Assembly (NCBI GenBank): GCA_025667525.1
Contig: JANFOE010000050.1
Coordinates: 1,178,001-1,242,000, forward strand
Source: Glebionis coronaria
Lineage: Eukaryota; Streptophyta; Magnoliopsida; Asterales; Asteraceae
Direction of reading: 5' to 3'
Length of the DNA: 64,000 nt
Shown: piece by piece, positions 63,995 to 64,000 of the stretch
Position numbering within the stretch: the first letter of the stretch is position 1
Layout of the letters: every line of letters starts with the position of its first letter
Program-made: the position numbers and the translations under genes
The notes under the pieces: model-generated
What the model saw: the letters and a program-made list of their open reading frames with translations, nothing else
Told to the model about the DNA's origin: nothing
Database searches by the model: none

Positions 63995-64000
63995 ATTGTA

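Overview
The window is plant nuclear DNA made almost wholly of LTR retrotransposons nested in one another. I found no convincing host gene. The evidence is Gypsy and Copia polyprotein domains, tRNA-type primer binding sites (PBS), polypurine tracts (PPT), long LTRs with TATA boxes, and three target-site duplications (TSDs) that can be read directly. Base composition, the Gypsy gag style (N-terminus MRTRS, Asn runs) and an extra Copia ORF resembling those I associate with daisy-family genomes suggest a eudicot, perhaps an asterid. The species is not determined.

Left block, 1-10310. An LTR end (1-3254) abuts the last part of a Gypsy integrase (3255-3699), consistent with one Gypsy element sitting inside another. 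The host element's 3' noncoding region, PPT and diverged 3' LTR follow (3700-8043) and hold a tRNA-like SINE candidate. A long TA microsatellite and a decayed minus-strand Copia RT/RNase H (8739-10310) come next.

Middle block, 10311-30006. An old LTR (D1, 10311-11234 plus 22066-23237) is split by a complete young Gypsy element C (11235-22060; 1510-bp LTRs; TSD AAGTG; gag-PR open, pol broken). D1's own gag stops at 24199 at an inversion joint. Beyond it lies D2 on the minus strand: a long Gag-protease ORF with no RT, RNase H or integrase, its PBS and its LTR (28195-30006).

Right block, 30007-64000. A Copia-like element G has a 1.9-kb LTR (34580-36469) and a purine-rich internal region without recognisable coding. 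To its right is Copia element F (3' LTR 36557-37014, integrase at 63347-63994). F's downstream ORF is split by a 24-kb chromovirus-type Gypsy element H (37938-61976; LTRs of about 3 kb; TSD CTGTG). H is itself split by a long-LTR Gypsy element B (44561-58368; TSD GTAAC). B has lost its genes and contains a probable Helitron (50912-54204) and a head-to-head LTR inverted repeat with arms of about 2 kb.

Nesting gives the relative order: F, then H, then B, then the Helitron; and D1 before C. The most interesting signals are noncoding: a pair of stem-loops just after the stop codon in three different Gypsy elements, PPT-like motifs repeated in the 3' regions, an ACATTG/CAATGT hairpin, dense ATTCCG arrays in several LTRs, and a recurring GCGGTTC/GAACCGC hairpin module in element G.
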